Source of the DNA: Altericroceibacterium endophyticum
Lineage (GTDB): Bacteria; Pseudomonadota; Alphaproteobacteria; Sphingomonadales; Sphingomonadaceae
Direction: 5' to 3'
DNA: 64,000 nucleotides
Assembly (NCBI RefSeq): GCF_009827595.1
Contig: NZ_WTYT01000004.1
Coordinates: 71,317 to 135,316 of the forward strand
The notes beneath the pieces were generated by a model, which searched no databases, was not told where the DNA came from, and saw nothing but the letters and a program-made list of their open reading frames with translations. Each line of letters opens with the position of its first letter. Positions within the stretch are counted from its first letter, which is position 1. Below are positions 16,223 through 24,645 of this stretch, piece by piece. The position numbers were made by a program, and so were the translations under genes.

Positions 16223-19180
16223 ATGGCAACGCGCATGCTAATCGATGCGCGCCACTCGGAAGAAACCCGGGTGGCGGTTCTCAAAGGCAATCGGATTGAA
16301 GAATTCGACTTTGAATCTGCTGAACACAAGCAGATCAAGGGCAATATCTATCTCGCCAAGGTAACGAGGGTCGAACCCTCCCTGCAGGCTGCATTCGTGG
16401 ACTTTGGCGGAAATCGCCATGGCTTCCTCGCCTTCAGCGAAATCCATCCGGATTATTATCAGATCCCGAAGGAAGATCGCGAAGCTCTTCTCGCCGAAGA
16501 AGAAGCGCATGCAGAGGAAGAAGCCGCCTTGCGGGCGGCGGACCATGGCGATGATGACGACGATGATGATGATGACGACGAAAACGGCGGTCTCGAGGAA
16601 ATCGATACGTCGGAGAAGAACGACGTCGCCACAATCGAAGATGGCCATGTAGATCGCGACGATAATTCCAACTCGGATGACGATTCCGACGAGGATGACG
16701 ACGACAGCGATGATTCCGATGAAAATAGCGACGATGATCGTTCGCGCCGGCGTGGCCGCAAACCCCGCGGCAATCGCCGTCAGGGCCGCGGCCGCAGCAA
16801 GGAACTGGACGATCTGCGCGCGCGCCGTCACGCTTTGCGCCGCCGTTACAAGATTCAGGACGTCATTCAGCGCCGTCAGGTTCTGCTGGTGCAGGTCGTG
16901 AAGGAAGAACGCGGCAATAAAGGCGCCGCGCTGACCACCTATCTCAGCCTTGCCGGTCGCTATTGCGTGCTGATGCCCAATTCCAGCCATGGCGGCGGCA
17001 TTTCGCGCAAGATTTCCAACGCGGGTGACCGTAAACGGTTGAAGCAGATCGTATCCGGCCTCAGCCTGCCGAAAAGCATGGGCCTGATCGTTCGGACCGC
17101 CGGACTGCAGCGCACCAAGCCTGAAATCAAACGCGACTTTGATTACCTCGCACGTTTGTGGGATGAAATACGCAATCGCACGATGACATCGGCTGCTCCG
17201 GCCATGATCCATTCGGACAGCGACCTCATCAAACGCGCGATCCGCGATATCTATAATCGCGAAATCGAAGAAGTGATCGTCGAAGGCGAAGCAGGCTACA
17301 AAGCCGCCAAGCAGTTCATGAAATTGCTGATGCCCAGCCATGCGCGCCGGGTGAAAGCCTATTCCGACCCGGTTCCGCTGTTCCAGCGCCATGGTGCGGA
17401 AGACGAGCTTTCGGCAATGTATGATCCGATGGTGCAGCTGAAATCCGGCGGCTATCTGGTCATCAACCCCACAGAAGCGCTGGTGTCCATCGACATCAAC
17501 TCGGGCCGTTCGACCAAGGAACACGGGATCGAACAGACCGCGCTGGCCACCAATATGGAAGCCGCGCATGAAATCGCCCGTCAGTTGCGCCTGCGCGACA
17601 TGGCCGGTCTGGTCGTGATCGACTTTATCGACATGGAACACAATTCCAATGTCCGGAAAGTCGAAAAGGCGATGAAAGATTCGCTCAAGAACGACCGCGC
17701 CCGCATTCAGGTTGGCCGGATCTCGGGCTTCGGCCTGATGGAAATGAGCCGCCAGCGTTTGCGCACAGGCGTGCTGGAAGCAACCACGCGCGAATGCCCG
17801 CATTGTGATGGCACAGGGCTTGTTCGCACGGCATCCAGCGCGGGTCTCTCGGCCCTGCGTCTGATCGAAGACGAAGCCGCCAAGGGCAAGGGCACGGTCA
17901 TTTCGCTTTATGCGTCCACCGAAGCCGCCGTCTATATGCTGAATGCCAAGCGCGCCGATCTGGCAGAGATTGAGGAACGCTATGGCGTGACGGTTCAGGT
18001 CGTGCCTGAAGGTGAGGACGAAGGCGCGAAGATGCGCGTTGGAAGTTCCGGTCCGCGCCCAGCCAACGCCCCTAAATTCGCTCCCATCGTCGATGAAGAT
18101 GACGATGATGAGGAAGAAGAGGATCTCCCCGAAGAAACCTCCGAAGAGGATGATGAACCGCGCAAGAAGCGTCGCCGTCGTCGTCGTGGTGGCCGGGGCC
18201 GCAATAAGCGCAACGATCAGGACGAGAATGGCGAAGAGAGCCGCAATGACGATGATCGCGGCGACGATGACAATGCGTCCTCCGAGGATTCGGAAGAGAG
18301 CGACAAGTCATTCAGCCCCCGCGATAATTCGGATAGTGACGGTGAAGAGCAGCCGAAGAAGCGCCGCCGTCGTGGTGGCCGCCGCCGGAAGCGTTTCGAC
18401 GATGGTGAAACGTCCAGTGACAATGCCGATAATGACGAAAAGTCGCATAATCAGTCGGATAATCAGCAGGATGATTCCGCTGACGCCGTAGAGCAGGTTT
18501 CGCAGCAGTTGGAAGATGACATCGCCGTCGTGGCCGATCCTGCCGATACCCCGGCAGCAGAGGAACAGACTGCGGAAAAATCGGCAGAGGACACTGAAGA
18601 AAAGCCGAAGCCCAAGCGTCGCAGCCGCCGCAAGAAGCCAGTGGCTGAAAACGCCGAAGCGGAAAGCACCACCACTGAAAGTGGCTCGGCAGATGCCTCA
18701 GCGGATGCCCCGGCATCCGCCGACGCTCCAGAAGCCGCAGAAGAAAAGCCCAAGCCCAAGCGCCGCACGCGGCGGAAAAAGGCCGATGCTGATCAGGAAA
18801 GCGGAGCGAGTGCGGATACAGCCACGGCAGAAACGCCTGCATCCGGCACGGCTGACAATGAAGCGGAAGAAAAGCCGAAGCCCAAGCGCCGCAAGCGCCG
18901 GACGAAAGCTGAGATAGAAGCGGATAAGGCCGCGAAAGCCGCAGCGGCAAACACCGCTGAGGATGACGCCAAAAAGGCTGATGCGCCCTCACAGCCCGCT
19001 CCTGCTCCGGCAGCAAAGCCTGAACCTGCTGCACCAGCACCGGCGCCTGAATCGGCTCCTGCGGCGCAGACCGGAATTACGGAAACACCTGAAATAAAGG
19101 TGTCCGGCGGCTCCAGCTCGGATGATGATGACCAGGACAAGTCACCCCGCCGCGGTTGGTGGCAACGCACCTTCGGCTGA
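16223..19180 (+). CDS. rne: Ribonuclease E with acidic S1-domain insertion and long basic tail
   Basis: This is the main endoribonuclease of mRNA decay and rRNA/tRNA processing (985 aa). Start MATRMLIDARHSEETRVAVL is preceded by GGAG. The S1 domain begins at about residue 36 and is interrupted (about 88-210) by a segment of Asp/Glu runs, including nine or more Asp in a row, then an Arg-rich stretch. The DNase I-like catalytic core has VSIDINSGRST and VVIDFIDM aspartates; the zinc link is ECPHCDGTG. From about residue 625 on, the protein is disordered, with acidic blocks, RRRRRRGG-type blocks and three copies of EEKPKPKRR. Such tails scaffold the degradosome and bind RNA. Confidence 0.96.
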   Translation: MATRMLIDARHSEETRVAVLKGNRIEEFDFESAEHKQIKGNIYLAKVTRVEPSLQAAFVDFGGNRHGFLAFSEIHPDYYQIPKEDREALLAEEEAHAEEEAALRAADHGDDDDDDDDDDENGGLEEIDTSEKNDVATIEDGHVDRDDNSNSDDDSDEDDDDSDDSDENSDDDRSRRRGRKPRGNRRQGRGRSKELDDLRARRHALRRRYKIQDVIQRRQVLLVQVVKEERGNKGAALTTYLSLAGRYCVLMPNSSHGGGISRKISNAGDRKRLKQIVSGLSLPKSMGLIVRTAGLQRTKPEIKRDFDYLARLWDEIRNRTMTSAAPAMIHSDSDLIKRAIRDIYNREIEEVIVEGEAGYKAAKQFMKLLMPSHARRVKAYSDPVPLFQRHGAEDELSAMYDPMVQLKSGGYLVINPTEALVSIDINSGRSTKEHGIEQTALATNMEAAHEIARQLRLRDMAGLVVIDFIDMEHNSNVRKVEKAMKDSLKNDRARIQVGRISGFGLMEMSRQRLRTGVLEATTRECPHCDGTGLVRTASSAGLSALRLIEDEAAKGKGTVISLYASTEAAVYMLNAKRADLAEIEERYGVTVQVVPEGEDEGAKMRVGSSGPRPANAPKFAPIVDEDDDDEEEEDLPEETSEEDDEPRKKRRRRRRGGRGRNKRNDQDENGEESRNDDDRGDDDNASSEDSEESDKSFSPRDNSDSDGEEQPKKRRRRGGRRRKRFDDGETSSDNADNDEKSHNQSDNQQDDSADAVEQVSQQLEDDIAVVADPADTPAAEEQTAEKSAEDTEEKPKPKRRSRRKKPVAENAEAESTTTESGSADASADAPASADAPEAAEEKPKPKRRTRRKKADADQESGASADTATAETPASGTADNEAEEKPKPKRRKRRTKAEIEADKAAKAAAANTAEDDAKKADAPSQPAPAPAAKPEPAAPAPAPESAPAAQTGITETPEIKVSGGSSSDDDDQDKSPRRGWWQRTFG

Positions 19181-19196
19181 TTTTATACAGCTATAG

Positions 19197-19236
19197 AAAA
19201 AGCCCGCCCTTCTCTCAGGAAGTGGCGGGCTTTTTT
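19197..19236 (+). terminator. Strong (bidirectional) terminator after rne
   Basis: A 12-bp perfect stem AAAAAGCCCGCC/GGCGGGCTTTTT with a 15-base loop lies 16 bases after the rne stop. A-run and T-run flank the stem, so it can stop transcription both from rne and from the convergent SDR gene. Confidence 0.92.
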
Positions 19237-19285
19237 ATGCTCCGGAAAGAACAGCGCCCTCACCTCGCGCTGTTGCGCCCCACTC

Positions 19286-20023
19286 TCAATAGGGAATGCG
19301 CTGGCCATCCCATGCGAATAGATGGCCATTATCCTCCGCATCACACTGATTAAGAACAGAAATGATATGCGCTGCTGATTGCGCTGCCGTTTGCAGCTGC
19401 CCCTGCGGCAGGTTCTTCTGAAACGGCTCTGACAGGCGCGTATCGACCGTGCCCGGATGCACTCCAATGGCAAACGCCTGGTCGTTTCTGCGGTTCATTT
19501 CGATCCCGACATTGCGCAGCAACATATTGAGCGCCGCCTTCGACGCGCGATAGGAATGCCACCCGCCGATCCGGTTATCGTCCATCGACGCCACACGAGC
19601 AGAAAGCGCCGCGAACACCACCCGCCCCTCACGCGGAAAAATCAGCGCGCAATATTTGGCGATCAGCGCCGGACCGATAGCATTGATGGCAAAGCTTTTC
19701 ATCATTGCCTGCGGATCGATAGAAGAAAGAGACTTTTCCGGTTCGCTGCCATCATCCAGCGTAAGCGCGCCGGTGGCGACAAAAACGAGCTGAGGTGGAT
19801 CGAGCCGCATCATCTCCGCCGCCTCGCGCAGACTCGACTCGGATTCCAGATCGAAATGAAATGGTGTTATCCCCGAGCCTTCGATGACGTGCCCCGATCG
19901 GCTGCCCGCATAGATTTTTGCGCATCCGGCGCGGCGCAATTGCTGCATGACAGCGTTGCCGATCCCGCCCGAAGCCCCGAAAATTGCGGCTTTTTGCGGC
20001 CACAAAGCTGTTTTATCTGCCAA
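19286..20023 (-). CDS. SDR-family oxidoreductase
   Basis: This is a short-chain dehydrogenase/reductase (245 aa). It has a Rossmann nucleotide site GASGGIGNAV near the N-terminus, the NAG-like strand FAINAIGPALIAKYC, a serine in AALSARVAS and the catalytic YRASK motif. HPGTVDT follows, as in C-factor-like SDRs. The cofactor is NAD(P)H; the substrate is unknown. It is convergent with rne and divergent from sdhB, so probably monocistronic. Confidence 0.88.
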   Translation of the reverse strand: MADKTALWPQKAAIFGASGGIGNAVMQQLRRAGCAKIYAGSRSGHVIEGSGITPFHFDLESESSLREAAEMMRLDPPQLVFVATGALTLDDGSEPEKSLSSIDPQAMMKSFAINAIGPALIAKYCALIFPREGRVVFAALSARVASMDDNRIGGWHSYRASKAALNMLLRNVGIEMNRRNDQAFAIGVHPGTVDTRLSEPFQKNLPQGQLQTAAQSAAHIISVLNQCDAEDNGHLFAWDGQRIPY

Positions 20024-20182
20024 AAATAAGCTCCTGCCCGCAACCCTCTATTCTCTAAACTGCCGAACCGTCCCCTGTATCCGGCGCAAAAAAACGCCGC
20101 CGATCGGCAAATCCGCCCCGCTAAGCTTGCCCCGCGCGCTACAATCGTTAGATAGGGCGCATCCAGCAGGGATTTTGGAATT

Positions 20183-20965
20183 ATGGCAACCTTCACCCTT
20201 CCGAAGAACAGCAAGATCACCGGCAAAAGCCAGCGGCACACAGCCCCTGACGCGAACCGGCTTCAGAAGTTCAAGATCTATCGTTACGATCCGGATAGCG
20301 GCGACAATCCGCGTTATGACTATTTTGAGCTCGATCTTGATGATTGCGGCCCGATGGTTCTGGACGCGCTGATCAAGATCAAGAACGAGGTTGATCCGAC
20401 GCTCACGTTCCGCCGGTCGTGCCGTGAAGGGATTTGCGGCTCTTGCGCCATGAACCTCAATGGCAAGAATGGCCTGGCCTGCACCACCGCGATCGAAGAT
20501 CTGAAGGGCGAAATTCAGATTACGCCACTGCCGCATATGGAAGTGGTGAAGGATCTGGTTGGCGACTTCACGCATTTCTATGCGCAATACGCCTCCATCC
20601 GTCCCTGGCTGCAAACCGTTTCCACGACCCCATCGGGTAAGGAACGCCTGCAATCGCCGCAGCAGCGTGAACAGCTCGACGGCCTGTATGAGTGCATCCT
20701 GTGCGCCTGCTGCTCCACGTCCTGCCCCAGCTACTGGTGGAATTCGGACAAGTTCCTGGGCCCCGCAATTCTGTTGCAGGCCTATCGCTGGCTGGCGGAT
20801 AGCCGCGATGAAATGACCGGTGAGCGGCTAGACGAGCTGGAAGATCCCTTCCGCCTCTATCGCTGCCACACGATCATGAACTGCGCCAATGTCTGCCCCA
20901 AGGGTCTGTCACCGGCCAAGGCGATTGCTGAAATCAAGAAGATGCAGGCCGATCGGCAGGCCTAA
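20183..20965 (+). CDS. sdhB: Succinate dehydrogenase iron-sulfur subunit
   Basis: This is the electron-transfer subunit of complex II (260 aa), oxidising succinate in the TCA cycle and passing electrons to ubiquinone. The [2Fe-2S] ligands are Cys80, 85, 88 and 100 ([15 protein letters not shown] ... GLACTT). The [4Fe-4S]/[3Fe-4S] ligands are in [15 protein letters not shown] and [12 protein letters not shown] ribosome site AGGGA precedes the ATG. No sdhC, sdhD or sdhA is adjacent: upstream is an SDR on the other strand and downstream a thioesterase, so complex II genes are split in this genome. Confidence 0.97.
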   Translation: MATFTLPKNSKITGKSQRHTAPDANRLQKFKIYRYDPDSGDNPRYDYFELDLDDCGPMVLDALIKIKNEVDPTLTFRRSCREGICGSCAMNLNGKNGLACTTAIEDLKGEIQITPLPHMEVVKDLVGDFTHFYAQYASIRPWLQTVSTTPSGKERLQSPQQREQLDGLYECILCACCSTSCPSYWWNSDKFLGPAILLQAYRWLADSRDEMTGERLDELEDPFRLYRCHTIMNCANVCPKGLSPAKAIAEIKKMQADRQA

Positions 20966-21439
20966 GTGCATTCTGATAAGAGTGGAGATGCAAGCGGGCT
21001 TAGTCTGAGGGCTGATCCCGAGCATGATGGCTGGTTCAGCTGGCAGCTTGGCGGCGATGACGCCAATCGCTTCAATCGTGAAGTCATGGGCAAAATGCTG
21101 CTGCGGCGTGATGATGACACGCATGCCCGCTTGCGCATGTTGCCGCTGGAACGCCACCTGAACCCCATGGGCACAATCCACGGCGGCGTGATCATGGCGC
21201 TGATCGATATCTCGCTCTTCACCACCTGGCGTGTGCTGACCGACAATCCGGTTGGCGGCGCTGTTACAGTTGAACTGAACAATCATTTCGTCGGTCCGGG
21301 CACTTTGGAACAGCCCATAGATTCGGTTGGCGAAATCGTGCGCGAAACGGGCCGTATGGTCTTTTTGCGCGGGCAAGTTGAACAGGAACAGGGGCCCGTT
21401 GCGTCCTTTTCCGGCATCATTCGGAAAGCAAGTGCATGA
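20966..21439 (+). CDS. Hotdog-fold (PaaI-type) thioesterase
   Basis: This 157-aa protein has the hotdog thioesterase core: RHLNPMGTIHGGVIMALID (the conserved HGG turn and following helix), then VELNNHFVGPGTLEQP and a final strand VASFSGIIRKA. It likely cleaves acyl-CoA or aryl-CoA esters. It starts with GTG immediately after the sdhB stop, and its own stop overlaps the zapE ATG, so sdhB, this gene and zapE form one coupled unit. An ATG start does not exist near the N-terminus. Confidence 0.88.
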   Translation: MHSDKSGDASGLSLRADPEHDGWFSWQLGGDDANRFNREVMGKMLLRRDDDTHARLRMLPLERHLNPMGTIHGGVIMALIDISLFTTWRVLTDNPVGGAVTVELNNHFVGPGTLEQPIDSVGEIVRETGRMVFLRGQVEQEQGPVASFSGIIRKASA

Positions 21440-22551
21440 GCGGGTTGCTGGAGCGATATCACGCGCTGGTCGAAGCCGGTGAATTGCGCGCCGACCGCGA
21501 ACAGGAAGCTGCGGCAAAGCAGCTTGCCAGGTTGCAGGATGAACTGGAGCATAGCGCCGCCCCCGGGTTGATGGGCCGTCTGTTCGGTTCCCGCCCCAAA
21601 CGCCCACGCGGCGTGTATATGTGGGGCGGCGTCGGACGCGGTAAAAGCATGTTGATGGATCTGTTTCACGACACGCTGGATATTCCGACAAAGCGGCGCG
21701 CACATTTCCATGCCTTCATGCTGGATGTGCATGCCCGCCTGCGTGATGCGCGCAAGACCGAGAGCGGCGATCCCATTCCCCCCGTGGCCAAAGCCCTTGG
21801 GGGCGAACTCGACGTGCTCGCTTTTGACGAGATGGTGGTCAACAATTCCGCCGATGCGATGATTATGAGCCGCCTCTTCCGCGCGCTGATCTGCGAAGAG
21901 AATGTGGCAGTTGTGACCACCAGCAATCGTCCCCCGCGCGATCTGTATAAAAACGGGCTTAACCGAGAGCATTTCCTGCCCTTTATCGACCTTATTCAGA
22001 ATCAAATGGATGTGGTCGAACTCAATGGCGCAACCGATTACCGGCTGGATCGACTGGCGGGGCTGGAAACATGGCATACCCCGCTCGGCGATGCCGCGAC
22101 GGCTCAGGTGCGTGAGGCCTTTTTCCGCCTGACCGATTATGCCCCCGAAGATGCCGACCACGTGCCATCGGCCGATCTTGATCTGGGCGGCGGCAGGACG
22201 TTGCATGTGCCCAAAAGCCTGAAAGGCGTGGGTGTATTCAGTTTCAAACGGCTCTGCGGGGAACCGCGCGGCGCATCAGATTATCTGGCTATCGCGCATA
22301 ATTATCACACCGTCATCATTGTCGGAATCCCTACCCTTGGGCCGGATGACCGCAATGAGGCAGCGCGTTTCGTGACGCTGATAGATGAGCTTTATGAAAA
22401 CCGGGTGAAGCTGTTCGCCACTGCGGCGGCCGAGCCTGAGGCACTGTATGTCGCCGGTGACGGGTCGTTCGAATTTGAACGCACCGTCAGCCGCCTGATG
22501 GAAATGCAGAGCGAAGACTACATGGCGCTGGGCCATGGCGAAGACGGTTGA
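21436..22551 (+). CDS. zapE: Cell division protein ZapE (AFG1-like ATPase)
   Basis: This is an AAA-like ATPase of the AFG1/ZapE family (371 aa). The Walker A is GGVGRGKS at about 64-71, in the family-specific YMWGGVGRGKSMLMDLF. Walker B is LDVLAFDEMVV, followed by SADAMIMSRLFRAL and the TTSNRPPRDLYKNGLNR sensor region, then RLFDEL-type C-terminal parts. In E. coli ZapE acts at the divisome under stress; relatives assist protein turnover in respiratory membranes. In other alphaproteobacteria I recall it lying next to sdh/mdh genes, in line with sdhB here; mdh is not adjacent. Confidence 0.93.
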   Translation: MSGLLERYHALVEAGELRADREQEAAAKQLARLQDELEHSAAPGLMGRLFGSRPKRPRGVYMWGGVGRGKSMLMDLFHDTLDIPTKRRAHFHAFMLDVHARLRDARKTESGDPIPPVAKALGGELDVLAFDEMVVNNSADAMIMSRLFRALICEENVAVVTTSNRPPRDLYKNGLNREHFLPFIDLIQNQMDVVELNGATDYRLDRLAGLETWHTPLGDAATAQVREAFFRLTDYAPEDADHVPSADLDLGGGRTLHVPKSLKGVGVFSFKRLCGEPRGASDYLAIAHNYHTVIIVGIPTLGPDDRNEAARFVTLIDELYENRVKLFATAAAEPEALYVAGDGSFEFERTVSRLMEMQSEDYMALGHGEDG

Positions 22552-22619
22552 ATTGCACGCAACCGATCCCACATAGCCACGTGTTCCGGCGTTAATTTCC
22601 CGCCGATGTGAGATCCAAT

Positions 22620-23324
22620 ATGATTGACCTTCGCCCTTTCGAACAGCTGCATAATTCCAAGGCCGGCGACTGGCTGGATGCGCGTTTCCATTTCAGCTTT
22701 TCAAACTATTTCGACCCCGAGCGCATGAATTGGGGCCGGCTGCGCGTATGGAATGATGACCGGATCGGTCCGCGTTCCGGTTTTCCGCCGCACCCACACG
22801 AGAACATGGAAATCATCACCTATGTGCGCGGCGGCAAGCTGACGCATAAGGACAATATGGGCAATGTCGGCGTTACCAGCGCTGGCAATGTTCAGGTGAT
22901 GAGCGCAGGAAGCGGCGTCGTCCATGCGGAATATAATGCTGAGGATGAGGACGAATATAACTTCCAGATATGGATCGAATCCGACCAGCGCGGTGGCGAT
23001 TCCTATTGGGAATTGCGTGAATTTCCGAAAGATGACCGGGCCGGCCAATGGGTAGTCCTGGCCAGCGGCGATCCGGAAGCGGACGACGCCTTGCCAATCC
23101 GCTGTGACGCACGCGTCTTGGGGGCGACGGTACGCGCTGGAGATACGTTGAGCTACACGCCTTCGCAAAGCACCCGGCACCAATATCTGGTGCCATCACA
23201 AGGACGCATCCGGGTAAATGGCGTGGAGGCGAAGCAGCGCGACGGCCTGGCCATCACCCAGGAGGATCAGATTACCATCGAAGCGCTGGAAGACAGCGAA
23301 TTGGTGATGGTGGATTCACTCTGA
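22620..23324 (+). CDS. Pirin-family bicupin protein
   Basis: This is a YhhW-type pirin (234 aa) with the metal-binding histidines in FPPHPHENMEIITYV and the conserved GVVHAEYN stretch with its own histidine and glutamate. The C-terminal cupin half is less conserved. Characterised relatives are quercetinases or redox regulators; the role here is open. MIDLRPF is the family N-terminus; a GTG four codons upstream (22608) is an alternative start. It stands apart from zapE by 68 bases and converges with the crotonase. Confidence 0.9.
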   Translation: MIDLRPFEQLHNSKAGDWLDARFHFSFSNYFDPERMNWGRLRVWNDDRIGPRSGFPPHPHENMEIITYVRGGKLTHKDNMGNVGVTSAGNVQVMSAGSGVVHAEYNAEDEDEYNFQIWIESDQRGGDSYWELREFPKDDRAGQWVVLASGDPEADDALPIRCDARVLGATVRAGDTLSYTPSQSTRHQYLVPSQGRIRVNGVEAKQRDGLAITQEDQITIEALEDSELVMVDSL

Positions 23325-23344
23325 CACCGGCCACGGGCGCAGGA

Positions 23345-24304
23345 TCAGGCCTTTGTAATCAGTTTGTCCTGCGCCTTGGTCAGCCGGCCCATTACTTTGA
23401 GATCGCTGGGGCTGAGCTGCAGTGCCGTGTCGGCCCATAGCTCGGTTATCCGGCGCATTTCTTCGAGTTCCAGCGGGCGGGCCATCCGCATGGCCTTACG
23501 CGCATTGACCAGTCCAATATGCCGGCGATCCGCTTTCTTGATGAAATCGCGTGTAGCCGTGATCCCTTCACCGGGTTCAACCACTTGGTGAACAATGCCC
23601 AGATCGTACATTTCCTGAGCGCTGTAGTTCTCATTCGACGTGATCAGACGATCGGCCATGGCCGTGCCCAATTTGCGCGACAGAATTGAATGAGCTCCCA
23701 TGCCTGGGAACAAGCCGAACATCGTTTCTGGCAGGCCGAAACGTGCGGTTTTTTCAGCGATAATGTAATCGAATGACAGCAGGGCTTCAAAACCACCCCC
23801 CAGCGCATCCCCCTGAGCCAGACCAATGGTTATCAACGGCAGATCGAGCGCCTGACAATTGCGGTGAAGAATCTCGACGCAGCGATGGCCATAGCGAACC
23901 AGACTGTCACGGTCCCCTTGTTCGATCAGCTTACTGAACAGCCCAAGATCACCACCAAAACAGAATATATCCTTGGAACGGCTCCCCAGAACCAGATAGC
24001 GCAAAGGGACCTTTCCCGGGCCGAAGCTGGACGTGATCAGCCGCTGCCAATCTTCAAAATCATGCAGCAAGGCGGGGGTAAAGCTGGGCCTGCCGGTTGG
24101 CCGCATAAATGTCCAAAGGGTCTGCTTGTCACTTTCATACAAAGCTTCCAGCTCTGAAAGTGCGAACAGCGCCGGATCAATCGCCAGATGGTTGCGGCTT
24201 TCCTGCACCAGATATTCGTCACCGCTGCCAAAGCCGATGGCAGGTTCCGAGGATGTGTCGGTTGAATTCACATCATCCCGATCAAGGTGCCGTAACTGAT
24301 CCAT
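23345..24304 (-). CDS. rpfF: RpfF-like crotonase, probable DSF-family signal synthase
   Basis: This crotonase-fold protein (319 aa) resembles RpfF, the enzyme that makes cis-2-unsaturated fatty acid signals (DSF) from acyl-ACP. Shared traits: FGGDLGLFSKLIEQGDRDSL, YGHRCVEILHRN, AQGDALGGGFEALLSFDYI, GLPETMFGLFPGMGAHS and YSAQEMYDLGIVHQVVEPG. The two glutamates needed by RpfF occur at about 173 (GGGFE) and 193 (GLPE), the same 20-residue spacing as Glu141/Glu161 in Xanthomonas. The start MDQLRHLD is favoured; a longer form from 24361 is possible. The gene lies 340 bases after xrtA on the same strand. No rpfC or rpfG sensor gene is in the window. Confidence 0.78.
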   Translation of the reverse strand: MDQLRHLDRDDVNSTDTSSEPAIGFGSGDEYLVQESRNHLAIDPALFALSELEALYESDKQTLWTFMRPTGRPSFTPALLHDFEDWQRLITSSFGPGKVPLRYLVLGSRSKDIFCFGGDLGLFSKLIEQGDRDSLVRYGHRCVEILHRNCQALDLPLITIGLAQGDALGGGFEALLSFDYIIAEKTARFGLPETMFGLFPGMGAHSILSRKLGTAMADRLITSNENYSAQEMYDLGIVHQVVEPGEGITATRDFIKKADRRHIGLVNARKAMRMARPLELEEMRRITELWADTALQLSPSDLKVMGRLTKAQDKLITKA

Positions 24305-24410
24305 ATCTGCCCCGTTTCCCCGCAGCGGCCCAGTCGGCCGCCAGCTTGTTGCGATGCACAATTAAGGTAAGCTACCTAATTACCACTTGGCAACTCTTTA
24401 TTAACCAAGA

Positions 24411-24424
24411 TAACACCTGTGTTA
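24411..24424. promoter_or_regulatory. Palindrome, candidate operator upstream of rpfF-like gene
   Basis: TAACAC-CT-GTGTTA is a perfect dyad of 6+2+6 bases about 107 bases upstream of the crotonase start. The symmetry fits a dimeric regulator site; the regulator is unknown. Confidence 0.35.
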
Positions 24425-24509
24425 GTGCCGTTTTCCCATTAACGCACATAAAGTGAGAAGTATCCCATACCGCCCCGTATTATTGCGAATGAAAAGCCGC
24501 ACAAACCGC

Positions 24510-24537
24510 CTTTTATTACCATCTATGATAATAAAAG
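24510..24537. other. AT-rich inverted repeat downstream of xrtA
   Basis: CTTTTATTA and TAATAAAAG form a perfect 9-bp stem over a 10-base loop, 109 bases after the xrtA stop. It could end or stabilise the long XrtA operon mRNA, but no T-run follows on the minus strand. Confidence 0.4.
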
Positions 24538-24645
24538 CCGGGTGTTATCTGCGATCAGCGACAAATAATGACCACTCGATTAAGTAGATCAAAGCGGTTT
24601 GATTCAAGGGTGATCCTGCATAATCTGCGATGGTGATTCTTTACG

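Larger units (their letters stand above)
24305..24645 (-). promoter_or_regulatory. AT-rich regulatory region between xrtA and rpfF-like gene
   Basis: These 341 bases are clearly richer in A and T than the surroundings and contain no gene. They hold at least three inverted repeats: an imperfect AATTA-AGGTA/TACCTAATT around 24359-24382, TAACACCTGTGTTA at 24411-24424, and CTTTTATTA/TAATAAAAG at 24510-24537. This is the likely promoter and operator region of the rpfF-like gene. Confidence 0.5.

Noticed and set aside
16238-17803. 521-codon minus-strand open frame across rne
   Set aside because: Antisense of RNase E; its long Ile/Val runs are the reverse complement of the Asp codons.
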